DNA from: Desulfobacteraceae bacterium
GTDB lineage: Bacteria > Desulfobacterota > Desulfobacteria > Desulfobacterales > Desulfobacteraceae
Length of the DNA stretch: 64,000 nt
NCBI GenBank assembly: GCA_024225635.1
Contig: JAAEMK010000250.1
Location: 1 to 64,000 of the forward strand
Direction: 5' to 3'
Positions 19,101-27,410 of this stretch are shown here, one piece after another. Position 1 is the first letter of the stretch; every line of letters starts with the position of its first letter. A program made the position numbers and the translations under genes. Below the pieces are notes generated by a model that worked only from the letters and a program-made list of their open reading frames with translations, searched no databases and had not been told where the DNA came from.

Positions 19101-19229
19101 GTGCCCCTGTGGGTCGGCGGCGGCATCCTCTGGCAGCCCATGGCCATCACCATCATTTTCGGGCTCTTGTTCGCTACGGTGATCACCTTGATCTTCGTCC
19201 CGGTTCTCTATCGGCTCTTCTACCTCTAA
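16176..19229 (+). CDS. RND-family efflux pump, inner-membrane transporter (AcrB/HAE-like)
   Basis: 1017 residues with the usual RND build: TM1 near the N-terminus (PLFAALLVAAVFMGITGYNAM), large periplasmic domain (~40-325), TM2-6 (VVIVLATMFIFLGL, LIIALGMLVDNAIVMSEAI with the Asp of the proton relay), a second periplasmic loop and TM8-12 (LIAQFNSFKKPSIVLMTIPLGLIG, GIVINNAIVLLDRI). It drives export of hydrophobic compounds using the proton gradient together with the two preceding gene products. The substrate cannot be told from sequence. Confidence 0.94.
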   Translation: MNITKIAINNKPLFAALLVAAVFMGITGYNAMSRDDMPPFLIRAASVVTTFPGASPARVEELVTDKIEKIIQEIPEVDYINSESRTGISIVTIMIKDSETVLRPIFDNIRRKVEQVEPDLPSGTSVRVDDEMGDVFGILLGLVGDGYSPSELKDIADEIRDGLIKIPDAAKVEIAGEQEERVFIEYDDAKLAQLGLSKKSVEQVITQTNILFPGGDIRIEDERVILEPTGSFESLEELGKTIISPDNSDDIIRLGDVTTIYRAYVDPAKTLVRINGEPGLVLGISLKKGGNIITLGKQVEQKINEYLETYPIGIDLFRVASQDQVVEKSVDDFLSNLIQSVVIVLATMFIFLGLRTGVVVSALIPATIVVTFFVMAKLGMGLNKVSLASLIIALGMLVDNAIVMSEAIMVKMESGLKSVEATIAAAGELMVPLLTSSLTTIAAFLAFYLAESTMGEIMGQIFVVVGIALISSWILSLTIIPLLAIRFIRVDPGKKQKTGMFDRLAASYSNLLRTGLRRPKSVCLIIAVLFIGSVAAFTRIPFVFFPQSERPLVSANLELPLGTDIQRTDAVVKEIEAFIKKSLLAKDSKEGGITSWSTYIGEGAPKYDLGYTPPESSPNAAHILMNTTDDAANQRVIDLLDRFCFDNFPDLTATIDRLAEGGGSATPVAVRLTGKDPEKLSRIMEQVKARLTKIPGARNITDDWGVWGKKLVVTLDNTRTRLAGLTNQEVATALQTALSGSTVDYFREGDKEIPIVMRSRLGETMTMERLETLPVFSQAKKVSVPLKQVADIGVTWQAPKILRRDLYKTMTVSCNLGKNVTAKEITDEIKPWLEKEQQGWGAGYTYELGGDAENSSKAMGAVADNLPLSGFIIVLLLIAQFNSFKKPSIVLMTIPLGLIGVSAGLILCGATFGFMAFLGLISLSGIVINNAIVLLDRIKLETDLIPDNPLDAIVNAGVQRFRPILLTTATTTFGLVPLWVGGGILWQPMAITIIFGLLFATVITLIFVPVLYRLFYL

Positions 19230-19261
19230 ACAAACACAACGGGGTCACAGACTTAGGATTT

Positions 19262-19390
19262 GGGGACAGGCTTAAGCCTGTCCCCGTACTTTAACAGGGG
19301 CAGACTTAGCTTATTGCAACTAAACGTTAAACGGGGTCACGTTAAGCTAAGTCTGACCCCTGATTGAGAAAGCTAAGTCTGACCCCTGAT
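19262..19390. repeat. cluster of palindromic REP-like repeats
   Basis: A perfect 24-bp palindrome (GGGGACAGGCTT and its complement, 19262-19285) is followed by an inverted pair, 19295-19312 against 19344-19362, and by a direct copy of the right arm at 19369-19390. The shared core AGCTAAGTCTGACCCC differs by one base from the arms of the big palindrome at 27330-27390, so both belong to one family. It lies between two convergent genes and could also serve as a terminator. Confidence 0.8.
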
Positions 19391-19399
19391 ACTGATTTT

Positions 19400-20047
19400 T
19401 TAGGGGAGCAGGAGGTTCTCGAGCTTTTGCCGGAGACTCTTTGCACAGGCCTGGAAGGTTCCGTTCAGGACCTCCATCCGGACCCTGCCCTTGGCATCGA
19501 CTTCGGGGCAGGGCTCCACGGCCACGGCCAATCGTTCCCGGGTCAGGGAATCAAGGAATTCGTATTCCAGGGAAGCGTCTTCAAGGGACAGGTGGGGATT
19601 GCCCGGAATCTTGCGAACCGACGGATACCGGTTCCTGGAATAAACAGAGGTGATTGAATTGGGTTCAGGCTTGGAAAAGGTGACGCCCGTAAGCGCCGGA
19701 CGGACCCTCAACACACCGGGACCGGGCTTTTCCACCAGGGAAATGGAAGAAGGGAACTCGTCGATCACGGCCTGGTGAAAAGCATGGGCCACCTCATTGA
19801 GTTCATCGGCCTGTATTCCTCTGTACTCGGTATCTTCATCCATAAACAGGACCAGATAATCCATCATCACCTTGTTATAAGATGAAAAATCGGCAACGGG
19901 TTTTACATAGGAAAAACCGCCGTTCTTCGGTTTATAGTCGTATTTACCGATAAATTCGGAATAGGAAACGTTTTTTTTGGAACACCCGGTTGCCACAACC
20001 AGCAAACCTGCCATCAAGATCAGCCATCGTTTAACTAAAATCGTCAT
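19400..20047 (-). CDS. DUF3313-family lipoprotein
   Basis: 215 residues. Lipoprotein signal with lipobox VATGC (Cys ~22), then FIGKYDYKPKNGGFSYVKPVADFSSYNKVMMDYL, the pattern of DUF3313 proteins, which are small outer-membrane lipoproteins of unknown role. The central part includes LRVRPALTGVTFSKP and LEYEFLDSLTRERLAVAVE. AGGAG stands before the ATG. It is not obviously in an operon with its neighbour, which starts about 880 bp upstream on the same strand. Confidence 0.75.
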   Translation of the reverse strand: MTILVKRWLILMAGLLVVATGCSKKNVSYSEFIGKYDYKPKNGGFSYVKPVADFSSYNKVMMDYLVLFMDEDTEYRGIQADELNEVAHAFHQAVIDEFPSSISLVEKPGPGVLRVRPALTGVTFSKPEPNSITSVYSRNRYPSVRKIPGNPHLSLEDASLEYEFLDSLTRERLAVAVEPCPEVDAKGRVRMEVLNGTFQACAKSLRQKLENLLLP

Positions 20048-20156
20048 TAAGCACTCCTGTCGCGGTTAGTAAATGACTCAACTTTCGAAGCCGGCTGTCG
20101 GGCAAGGTCCATCACAGCCGAGGTGCGAAAGCCGAAAAGATTCCAATTGCATCCAA

Positions 20157-20930
20157 TCACGGTTCCCGGATAAGGCGAAAGCCCAGGTTGCTGCTTTTGT
20201 CCTTGGGATTGTAGCGGTCCCGCCGGGTTACGCGGACATCACCCTTAAAAGTGAACCAGCTTCCTCCGCGATCGACCTTGCGAAACCCGTGGCCCTGGAA
20301 CAGGGGATTCGTACGCCCGGTGGAGGAATAAGCGTTCCATGCATGAACATCCTCGCACCACTCCCATACGTTTCCGCTCATGTCGTAGAGGGCATAGCTG
20401 TTGGGCGCCTTGCTCCCCACCCCATGGGTGGTTCCCTTGCTGTTGCCGTCATACCAGGCCACGGCATCGATGTCCTCCCCGCCTGCATAGGGATAATCCC
20501 GCCCTCCGCCGGTGGCCGCATACTCCCATTCGGCTTCCGTGGGCAAACGGAACGTTCCGGTGGATTTCTGGTTCAACTGTTTCACAAACTCCTTTGCATC
20601 ATTCCAGGAAACGGTCTCCACGGGATAATCGTCACCGTTCTTGAACTTTGCGGGATTGGACCCCATGACCGCCTTCCACTGTCCCTGGGTCACCTCGTAG
20701 CGGCCAATCCAGAAATCGTAGAGACACACCTCATGGCAGGGCCTTTCGTCGTCCCCACCCGAATCGTTTCCCATCATGAAGCAGCCGCCGGGAATCGCGA
20801 CGAACTCCATGCCGGTGGCGGGCTCGATCCAGACATCCGAGGCAACCTGCTCTGCGGCAGCCAAAGGCCCCGGCCAGGGAGAAATCGCTACAAGACAGAG
20901 GATCACCGCCAAACACAGCCTGTTTCTCAT
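20157..20930 (-). CDS. secreted SUMF1/formylglycine-generating-like protein
   Basis: 257 residues: a signal peptide (to ~27, PGPLAAAEQ) and a full FGE-sulfatase fold: FVAIPGGCFMMGND, IGRYEVTQGQWKAVMG, PVETVSWNDAKEFVKQLN, RLPTEAEWEYAATGG, YDMSGNVWEWCEDV, RGGSWFTF, LGFRLIRE. True formylglycine-generating enzymes use a pair of Cys near the C-terminus; these are not visible here, so it is more likely a carbohydrate- or protein-binding SUMF1-like member than an active sulfatase activator. The ATG at 20930 follows GAGG; the GTG two codons upstream is too close to it. Confidence 0.85.
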   Translation of the reverse strand: MRNRLCLAVILCLVAISPWPGPLAAAEQVASDVWIEPATGMEFVAIPGGCFMMGNDSGGDDERPCHEVCLYDFWIGRYEVTQGQWKAVMGSNPAKFKNGDDYPVETVSWNDAKEFVKQLNQKSTGTFRLPTEAEWEYAATGGGRDYPYAGGEDIDAVAWYDGNSKGTTHGVGSKAPNSYALYDMSGNVWEWCEDVHAWNAYSSTGRTNPLFQGHGFRKVDRGGSWFTFKGDVRVTRRDRYNPKDKSSNLGFRLIREP

Positions 20931-21142
20931 AATCACCTCAATGTAAGGGGTTAAGAATTTATCTCAGAATAAACTTACATAAATTTTGTTTCAACCCAAG
21001 GACTTTTTCATTTTATATTGTAAAAACGTTAAATTTTCAAAACAGTGTTCCTTATTTTCTTGATCTTATTCAAAATTCAAACTATCAATAAAGGGGCAAA
21101 CTTATAATCCTCCACCATTAAAAACGATCACGAGGTAAAACC

Positions 21143-22531
21143 ATGACACCAACACCGCGCCCCCAGATCGAACTCCTTGTCCGGAACCAGCACCATTTTT
21201 TCAACTCCGGCAAGACCCTGGGCCATGACGCCCGGAAAGACAGCCTGGAACGGCTTCGAAGCGCCATCAAGACCCGGGAAGGAGCGATTCACAGGGCCCT
21301 GAAACAGGATCTTGGCAAACCCGAGTTCGAAGCCTATGGCACCGAGACCGGCATCAGCATCCATGATATCACCCAGACCCTGAAGCATCTCAAACGCTGG
21401 ATGCGCCCCAAACGGGTCCCGACCTCCATCCTTGTCCAGCCGGGCAAAAGCCGGGTTCTCTACACCCCCCTCGGGGTCAACCTCATCATCGCCCCCTACA
21501 ATTACCCGTTCCAGCTTGCCATGGCCCCGTTGACGGCGGCCATTGCCGCGGGAAACACCGTGGTGCTCAAGCCCTCGGAAATGACCCCCAACGTAAGCGA
21601 CATCATCTGCAAAATCATTGGGGAGACCTTTGACCCTTCACTTGTGGCGGCCGTACCGGGGGAAGTGGAGCAGACAACCGCACTTTTGTCCCAAAAATTC
21701 GACCACATCTTTTTCACGGGCAGCACCCGGGTGGGCAGCATCGTCATGCAGGCCGCAGCCCGGCACCTTACCCCGGTCACCCTTGAGTTGGGCGGAAAAA
21801 GCCCCTGCATCGTCCACCACGATGCCAACCTTGATATCGCCGTCAGGAGAATCGTCAGGGGCAAATTCATCAATGCGGGCCAGACCTGTGTAGCCCCGGA
21901 TTACCTCCTTGTTCACAAGAGCATCAAAAAAGCCTTTCTCACCAAGCTGACCAGCCGAATCCTCGACTGTTTCGGAAAAGACGCAAGCGAAAGCCCGGAC
22001 TACGGCAGAATCGTCAACCACGCCCACCTGAAAAGAATCATGGCGCTGATCGACCCCACAAAGGTGGTGGTGGGAGGCAAGGCCCTTGAAGCTGAGCGGT
22101 TCATCGCCCCCACCGTGATGGACAACGTCACCCTTGACGACCCGGTCATGAAAGAGGAAATCTTCGGACCGGTACTGCCGGTGATCGAATATGAAAACCT
22201 GGATGATATTTACAGAACCGTTGAAGCCCTGCCCCAGCACCCCCTGGCCCTCTATCTCTTCAGTGGAAGCAAATCAGTTCAGGAGGCGTTGACATCCACG
22301 ATCCGGTTCGGCGGCGGCTGCATCAACAACAGCCTGATGCACCTTGCCAATCCTTACCTTCCCTTTGGGGGTGTCGGGGAAAGCGGGATAGGCGCCTACC
22401 ACGGTTTTGCGGGGTTCGAACGGTTCTCCCACAAAAAATCCATTCTCAAGTCCGACACCTGGATCGACCTGCCCCTGTTCTACCCCCCCTACAAAAATAA
22501 ACTTTCCTTTTTAAGAAAGATTATGGGATAA
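21143..22531 (+). CDS. NAD(P)-dependent aldehyde dehydrogenase (class 3 type)
   Basis: A 462-residue aldehyde dehydrogenase that oxidises aldehydes to acids. The Rossmann region includes APYNYPFQLAMAPLTAAIAAGNTVVLKPSE and FFTGSTRVG; the general base is the Glu of VTLELGGKSP and the catalytic Cys that of GQTCVAPDY. The C-terminal EIFGPVLPVIEY and PFGGVGESGIGAYHG are also present. The length and hydrophobic C-terminus resemble ALDH3/fatty-aldehyde dehydrogenases. The ATG follows GAGG. It stands alone, so the natural substrate is not given by context. Confidence 0.93.
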   Translation: MTPTPRPQIELLVRNQHHFFNSGKTLGHDARKDSLERLRSAIKTREGAIHRALKQDLGKPEFEAYGTETGISIHDITQTLKHLKRWMRPKRVPTSILVQPGKSRVLYTPLGVNLIIAPYNYPFQLAMAPLTAAIAAGNTVVLKPSEMTPNVSDIICKIIGETFDPSLVAAVPGEVEQTTALLSQKFDHIFFTGSTRVGSIVMQAAARHLTPVTLELGGKSPCIVHHDANLDIAVRRIVRGKFINAGQTCVAPDYLLVHKSIKKAFLTKLTSRILDCFGKDASESPDYGRIVNHAHLKRIMALIDPTKVVVGGKALEAERFIAPTVMDNVTLDDPVMKEEIFGPVLPVIEYENLDDIYRTVEALPQHPLALYLFSGSKSVQEALTSTIRFGGGCINNSLMHLANPYLPFGGVGESGIGAYHGFAGFERFSHKKSILKSDTWIDLPLFYPPYKNKLSFLRKIMG

Positions 22532-22588
22532 ACAGGGAGGAACAGTTCCATGAATAAGTTTTGTAACAGTACGTGAATAAGGTTGATT

Positions 22589-23608
22589 GTGAAACAGCAA
22601 GTCCCATCTATTGCCCGGTTTATCGTTTTTTTCCTGGCCATGGCCGCTTCCGCGGCCTTTGGCGCCGAAAATTCCCAAAAGTTGAACTACGGAATGGGAA
22701 TCCTCAACATCCGGTCCCAGTCCGTGGGCCAGAGCTTCCGGCTGACACTGCCGCTGCTTGTCCCGGGAGATATCAAGCCGGGATGGCAAACCTTTGCCCA
22801 GGCGACCTGGACCAATGTCTGGGCCCAGGAGAAAAATTACCTTCTCGACTATGAGATGCTCGACTCCTCCCTGGGGTTCAGCTATGGATTCAACCAGCGG
22901 CTGGGGATGAGTGTCGTGGTGGACTCCCGCTCCTATTTCGGCGGTGAGATGGACGGCTTTATCCAGGGATTCCACGATCTTTTAGGCATCGGCCAGAACA
23001 ACCGGAACAACTACCCGAAGGGAAGGGCCGTCATCAGCGAATTCGATCCCGCGACAGGCGCCCTGATCGGCCAAAACTCCGCCCATGACCTCAACAACAG
23101 CGGCCTGAACCTTCTGGTAAACTACAACTTCATTCATGACAACAGGGTGCTGCCCGCGGTCAATCTCTATTGTGTGGCCCGGTATGCCTTTGAAAGCGCG
23201 GATATCGTCACCCAGGAAGACGGACTGGACCTGGGAGCAGGCATTGGCCTCGCCAAACGGTGGACCCCCAATTTCTACACCTACGGTATCGCCGGCTACA
23301 CCCTGTACGATGATCAGGACGAAACCCAAAAAACCGCCATCGAGTTAAAAAGGAACCAGTTCACCGGTCTCTTCGCCATCTCATACACCCTGTCCCCTGA
23401 CACCGCCATCCTGGCACAATACCTCTACTCCACCTCGGTGGTTGAAACGATCCGGGGACTTGACGAGCCCTCCCATGAGGTGCACCTGGGCCTGAAATTC
23501 AGGGTCGGGAAAAGAAGCGTGATCGATCTCTCCATCATCGAAAACATCATCACCATGGACAACAGCCCGGATTTCGGAGTTCATCTGGGATGGCGGCTTG
23601 ACCTTTAA
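22589..23608 (+). CDS. DUF3187-like outer-membrane beta-barrel protein
   Basis: 339 residues: an N-terminal signal (FIVFFLAMAASAAFGAE), then alternating beta strands ending in a typical outer-membrane C-terminus with aromatic/hydrophobic alternation (DFGVHLGWRLDL). Motifs SFRLTLPLLVPGDI, MLDSSLGFSYGFNQRLGMSVVVDSRSYFGG and GLKFRVGKRSVIDLSIIEN fit DUF3187 proteins. Function unknown. GTG at 22589 is preferred, with AAGG six bases ahead; a TTG lies two codons upstream. It follows the dehydrogenase gene on the same strand but with a 57-bp gap, so cotranscription is possible. Confidence 0.7.
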   Translation: MKQQVPSIARFIVFFLAMAASAAFGAENSQKLNYGMGILNIRSQSVGQSFRLTLPLLVPGDIKPGWQTFAQATWTNVWAQEKNYLLDYEMLDSSLGFSYGFNQRLGMSVVVDSRSYFGGEMDGFIQGFHDLLGIGQNNRNNYPKGRAVISEFDPATGALIGQNSAHDLNNSGLNLLVNYNFIHDNRVLPAVNLYCVARYAFESADIVTQEDGLDLGAGIGLAKRWTPNFYTYGIAGYTLYDDQDETQKTAIELKRNQFTGLFAISYTLSPDTAILAQYLYSTSVVETIRGLDEPSHEVHLGLKFRVGKRSVIDLSIIENIITMDNSPDFGVHLGWRLDL

Positions 23609-23682
23609 CCGGCCCCGGGAACGTTGACTTTATCGGCATAACGCTGATATAGTAAATCATTCGTCAAAATCAAAGGGGATTC

Positions 23683-23755
23683 CATGGAAACGGGAGTGGC
23701 CGCTACGGCCGCCTGCAACTGATTCTCTCCTCCTCTCCCGCCACTCTTTCCCATG
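23683..23755 (+). other. structured leader upstream of the chemoreceptor gene
   Basis: GAGTGGC (23694-23700) can pair with GCCACTC (23740-23746), with outer ATGGAAA/TTTCCCAT helping and an internal GGCCG-CTA-CGGCC hairpin. It forms a compact stem-loop just before the MCP gene. It does not match a riboswitch class that I can name. Confidence 0.4.
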
Positions 23756-23815
23756 AAACCCGCAACCGCTCATGGACAGGAAAAAAATCGCCGCCAAAGT
23801 GAGGAGAAAAAAAAG

Positions 23816-25816
23816 ATGAAACGGTACAAATCCATTGGTTTCAAACTTGTGGCCGGAGGCATCCTGGTTGTCCTGATCCCCCTCCTTATCGTGGGCCTTG
23901 TTTCCGTCAACAAAGCTTCCAACGCCCTGACAGCCCTGTCAAAAACCAAGGTGCAGGATGCGGCCAAGGACCTGGGACAACTCACCTACAACATCCTGGC
24001 CGCCAACCTCACCCAGGTGAAGCTCTTTTCGGAAGAGAAAATGATTGTTGAGACAGTGGCCCGGATAGACCGGGGGGATGCAGAAAACCCCTCCCAACTT
24101 CTTTCCGGGCTGTACCAGAGTTTCCAAACCAAATTCAGCCACATGGGAGGCAACTATTTCGGGATCTTTGTGACAGATTCAAAGGGAAACGGCCTCACCG
24201 GGGTTAAGGAGGGAGGCGCCGAATATAAAGGCTTTAATGTGGCGGACCGGGACTACTTCAAAAAAGCGGTGGGTTCGGGCAGGGCCGCCATGGGGAATAT
24301 GGTTCGCTCCAAATCCACGGGTAAATTGATCACCGTTGCCTGTGCCCCCCTCCGCTCCTCCCAAGGGGACCTGGTTGGAACGGTTGCCGTCGTCACCAAG
24401 GCAAAATCCTTTACAAACCTGATCAAAAACCGGAAGATCGGCACCGCCGGCTATGGATTCATGGCCGACAATAACGGCATGATCGTGGCCCACCCCGTTG
24501 AAAAGCACATTCTGACCCTCAACATGAATAATCTCAAGGGAATGGAGGGCTTTGTCAAAAAGATGCTCTCCGGCCGAAGAGGGGTGGAAGAGTACACCTT
24601 TAACAATGTGGACAAAATCGCCGGGTACGCTCCCGTGGGAATCAATGACTGGTATATCGCCACCACCCAGGACGCCAATGAATTCCTGGCTGCGGCCCAC
24701 GCCATCCGCAACTCATCCCTTCTCATCGGGGCCATCGCCATCGCCATCACCATTGCGGTGATTCTCGTTCTCTCCCGGGCCATTGTCAGCCCCCTCAACA
24801 AGGCGGTGGAGGGGCTCAAGGACATTGCGGAAGGCGAAGGGGATCTCACCATGCGCCTTCCGGTGACAAGCCAGGACGAGATCGGGGCGCTTGCCACCTG
24901 GTTCAACACCTTTATCGATAAGCTCCAGGAGATCATCAGGCAGATCGGAGAAAATGCCGCAAGCGTGAGCGAGTCCTCCACCGAACTCTCGGCCATTGCG
25001 GGCCAGATGTCCACAGGGGCGGATAACACGGCCAGCCGGGCCACCAGTGTGGCCGGCGCGGCAGAGGAAATGAGCGCCAACCTGGGCTCCGTGGCGGCAG
25101 CCATGGAGGAGTCGTCAACCAACACCACCATGGTGGCGGCGGCATCGGAAGAGATGACCTCCACCATCAACGAGATCGCCCAGAATGCGGAAAAGGCAAG
25201 AGCCATCTCCACGGACGCGGTGGATAAATCCACCAGCGCCTCCGGCAGGATGGCGGAACTTGGCAAGGCGGCCCAGGCCATCGGCAAGGTGACCGAAACC
25301 ATCACCGATATCTCCGAGCAGACGAACCTGCTGGCCCTGAACGCGACCATCGAGGCGGCACGGGCCGGGGAGGCAGGCAGGGGATTTGCCGTGGTGGCAA
25401 ACGAAATCAAGGCCCTGGCGCTTCAGACGGCCAAGGCAACCCTGGACATCAAGACCCAGATAGAAGGGGTGCAGCAATCCACCGCTCAATCCCTCACCGA
25501 GATCGAGGAGATCTCCAATGTGATCACCGGGGTCAACGACATCGTGGCCACCATTGCCGCGGCTGTTGAAGAGCAGTCATCGGCAACGGAGGAGATCGCA
25601 AACAACATCAGCCAGGCCTCCCAGGGCATACAGGAGGTCAACGAAAACATCAGCCAGAGCTCATCCGTGGCGGAAGAGATCACCCGGGACATCACCCAGG
25701 TGAACACCGAGGCCGGAGATATGTCCAACAACAGCAGCCAGGTGGAACTCAGTGCGGAACATTTGAACGAGATGTCCACCCAGCTCAGCGACATCGTGGG
25801 CCGGTTCAAAGTATAA
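23816..25816 (+). CDS. methyl-accepting chemotaxis protein with dCache sensor
   Basis: A 666-residue transmembrane chemoreceptor. TM1 is near residues 8-30 ([19 protein letters not shown]), a periplasmic dCache-type sensor spans ~35-300 ([39 protein letters not shown]), TM2 is at ~302-325, then HAMP ([24 protein letters not shown]) and the signalling coiled coil with the conserved tip [28 protein letters not shown]. It signals through CheA/CheW to motility or pili; no che genes are in the window. The ATG at 23816 has GAGGAG upstream; an earlier in-frame start at 23753 adds 21 polar residues that would misplace the membrane segment. Confidence 0.94.
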   Translation: MKRYKSIGFKLVAGGILVVLIPLLIVGLVSVNKASNALTALSKTKVQDAAKDLGQLTYNILAANLTQVKLFSEEKMIVETVARIDRGDAENPSQLLSGLYQSFQTKFSHMGGNYFGIFVTDSKGNGLTGVKEGGAEYKGFNVADRDYFKKAVGSGRAAMGNMVRSKSTGKLITVACAPLRSSQGDLVGTVAVVTKAKSFTNLIKNRKIGTAGYGFMADNNGMIVAHPVEKHILTLNMNNLKGMEGFVKKMLSGRRGVEEYTFNNVDKIAGYAPVGINDWYIATTQDANEFLAAAHAIRNSSLLIGAIAIAITIAVILVLSRAIVSPLNKAVEGLKDIAEGEGDLTMRLPVTSQDEIGALATWFNTFIDKLQEIIRQIGENAASVSESSTELSAIAGQMSTGADNTASRATSVAGAAEEMSANLGSVAAAMEESSTNTTMVAAASEEMTSTINEIAQNAEKARAISTDAVDKSTSASGRMAELGKAAQAIGKVTETITDISEQTNLLALNATIEAARAGEAGRGFAVVANEIKALALQTAKATLDIKTQIEGVQQSTAQSLTEIEEISNVITGVNDIVATIAAAVEEQSSATEEIANNISQASQGIQEVNENISQSSSVAEEITRDITQVNTEAGDMSNNSSQVELSAEHLNEMSTQLSDIVGRFKV

Positions 25817-25877
25817 CCCCATGTAAAGGTTCATGCCTGTTTCCACCATGAACCCTTACATGGCCATAATACAGGGG

Positions 25878-26279
25878 TCAGCCCCGGTCAGCCTCCACAT
25901 GGGGCTTGATGTCCAGGATCGGGGTTCCGTCCAGCATGTCGATCCCCCTTACCCGGATCGAGCAGCCGTCAACCTCCAACACCTGAACAACGCTCATCCC
26001 CAAAGGATTGGGCCGCTTTGGGGAACAGGTGCTGAACACACCTGTCCTTTCCCCGGTTTTGGGAGGCGTCTGCACAAGATACTCGGGCTCAAACCCGGGG
26101 CTCTTGTTGAACCAGAAAAACACGACGATCTTCCGGCCCGCCCGGATATCCCTGAGGCCCTCCTGATACTGCCGATCAATGTGAAGCGTCCCCTCTTCGT
26201 CTGAAACAGACCAGTGCCGGGGAATCGTGGCGGCCCGGGTTTCCACGTAACCGATGGGTCTGAAGGTGATTGTCTCCAA
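25878..26279 (-). CDS. trmO: tRNA (N6-threonylcarbamoyladenosine-37) methyltransferase TrmO/TsaA-like
   Basis: 133 residues of the UPF0066/TrmO family, SAM-dependent enzymes that methylate t6A37 in tRNA. Motifs: FRPIGYVET at the N-terminus, IVVFFWFNKS, GVFSTCSPKRPNPLGMSVV (the family signature with RPNP) and LDGTPILDIKPH. The start is TTG at 26279, placed 5 bases after AAGGAGG. It is 14 bp after hypE on the same strand and looks like the last gene of the hyp operon. The function link with hydrogenase maturation is unclear; this could be simple co-transcription. Confidence 0.9.
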   Translation of the reverse strand: METITFRPIGYVETRAATIPRHWSVSDEEGTLHIDRQYQEGLRDIRAGRKIVVFFWFNKSPGFEPEYLVQTPPKTGERTGVFSTCSPKRPNPLGMSVVQVLEVDGCSIRVRGIDMLDGTPILDIKPHVEADRG

Positions 26280-26293
26280 TGGTCCCTCCTTGC

Positions 26294-27304
26294 TTAACAG
26301 ATTCTTGGCAGCTGCTCTCCCGTCAACATGTCGATGATCCTCGATCCGCCGATGGTTGTCTTAAGAAAAACCTTTCCGGGGTCGTCGGCAACCACCTCAC
26401 CGATGATGGCGGCATCTGCGCCGAACTCATCCTGCCGTATGGTCTCAAGCACCTTGTCGGCATCCCCGGCTGCCACAATGGCAAGGAGCTTGCCCTCGTT
26501 GGCAAGGTAGAGGGGATCAAATCCCAACAGCTCGCACATGCCTGCAACGGCGCCCTTCACAGGAAGGGAATCTTCCATGATCCGCATGCCCACGCCCGAC
26601 TGGGAGGCGATCTCGTTCAGGGTGGTTCCAACCCCGCCCCGGGTGGGATCCCGAAGCACATGGACGTCGGCACCAGACCCGATGATATTCTCCACCATGG
26701 CGTTCAGGGGAGCGCTGTCCGTCTTGATATCGGAACCGAACTTCAGCCCCTCCCTGGAGCTCAGAACGGTGACGCCGTGGTCGGCAATGGTGCCGCTGAC
26801 GATGATTTTGTCACCGGGCTTCGCCATCTGGCCGGACACGTTGATGCCGGGAGGAATGACGCCCACCCCGGAGGTATTGATGAAGATCTTGTCGGCCTTG
26901 CCCTTTGGAACGACCTTGGTATCACCGGTCACCACCTTTACCCCGGCCTTTTGGGCGGCCTCTCCCATGGTGGCGAGGATGGTTTTTAAATCCTCAGTGG
27001 GAAACCCTTCCTCGATGATGAGTCCGACACTGAGAAAAAGGGGCTTTGCCCCGCACATGGAAATGTCGTTGACCGTGCCGTTGACGGCAAGGTCACCGAT
27101 GTTGCCCCCGGGGAAGAAGATGGGGTCCACCACATAGGAATCCGTGGAAAAGGCAAGCCTCTTGCCCTCGATATCAAGCTCTGCCCCGTCGTCAAGCTTT
27201 GCCAGCAGGGGATTGTCAAATGCCGGGAGAATCATCTCCGAGACCATGGAGTGGGAGATCTTGCCTCCGCTTCCGTGGTCCAGTACTACTGTTTCCTGTT
27301 TCAT
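26294..27304 (-). CDS. hypE: hydrogenase maturation factor HypE
   Basis: 336 residues. HypE dehydrates the carbamoyl group that HypF places on its C-terminal Cys, giving the thiocyanate that becomes the CN ligands of the NiFe site. Visible: LDHGSGGKISHSMV, the PurM-like ATP-binding core (GGNIGDLAVNGTVNDISMCGA, VVTGDTKVV, DPTRGGVGTTLNE) and the essential C-terminal PRIC. It serves both hydrogenases in the window. It is separated from hypD by 106 bp that hold a large palindrome. Confidence 0.97.
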   Translation of the reverse strand: MKQETVVLDHGSGGKISHSMVSEMILPAFDNPLLAKLDDGAELDIEGKRLAFSTDSYVVDPIFFPGGNIGDLAVNGTVNDISMCGAKPLFLSVGLIIEEGFPTEDLKTILATMGEAAQKAGVKVVTGDTKVVPKGKADKIFINTSGVGVIPPGINVSGQMAKPGDKIIVSGTIADHGVTVLSSREGLKFGSDIKTDSAPLNAMVENIIGSGADVHVLRDPTRGGVGTTLNEIASQSGVGMRIMEDSLPVKGAVAGMCELLGFDPLYLANEGKLLAIVAAGDADKVLETIRQDEFGADAAIIGEVVADDPGKVFLKTTIGGSRIIDMLTGEQLPRIC

Positions 27305-27329
27305 CTTAATTTCAAAACCTCTTTGTTGT

Positions 27330-27390
27330 GGGGTCAGGCTTAGCTTATTACGCTTTTTTGAAAAAAGCGTAATAAGCTAAGCCTGACCCC
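27330..27390. repeat. perfect palindrome with 30-bp arms between hypD and hypE
   Basis: The arms at 27330-27359 and 27361-27390 are exact reverse complements around a single G. The outer part, GGGGTCAGGCTTAGCTTATT, is shared with the repeats near 19.3 kb. Such elements are known as REP/RAYT-type mobile palindromes. In the transcript it would form a very stable hairpin with an A/U-rich tip, so it may reduce hypE expression relative to hypD. Confidence 0.9.
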
Positions 27391-27410
27391 GTATACGTAT
27401 ATCATGTTTT

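Noticed and set aside
20157-20930. Active sulfatase-maturing formylglycine enzyme
   Set aside because: The catalytic Cys pair is not visible and no sulfatase gene is nearby.
23683-23755. Cobalamin or c-di-GMP riboswitch upstream of the chemoreceptor
   Set aside because: GCCACT-like text is present, but the other conserved boxes are missing.
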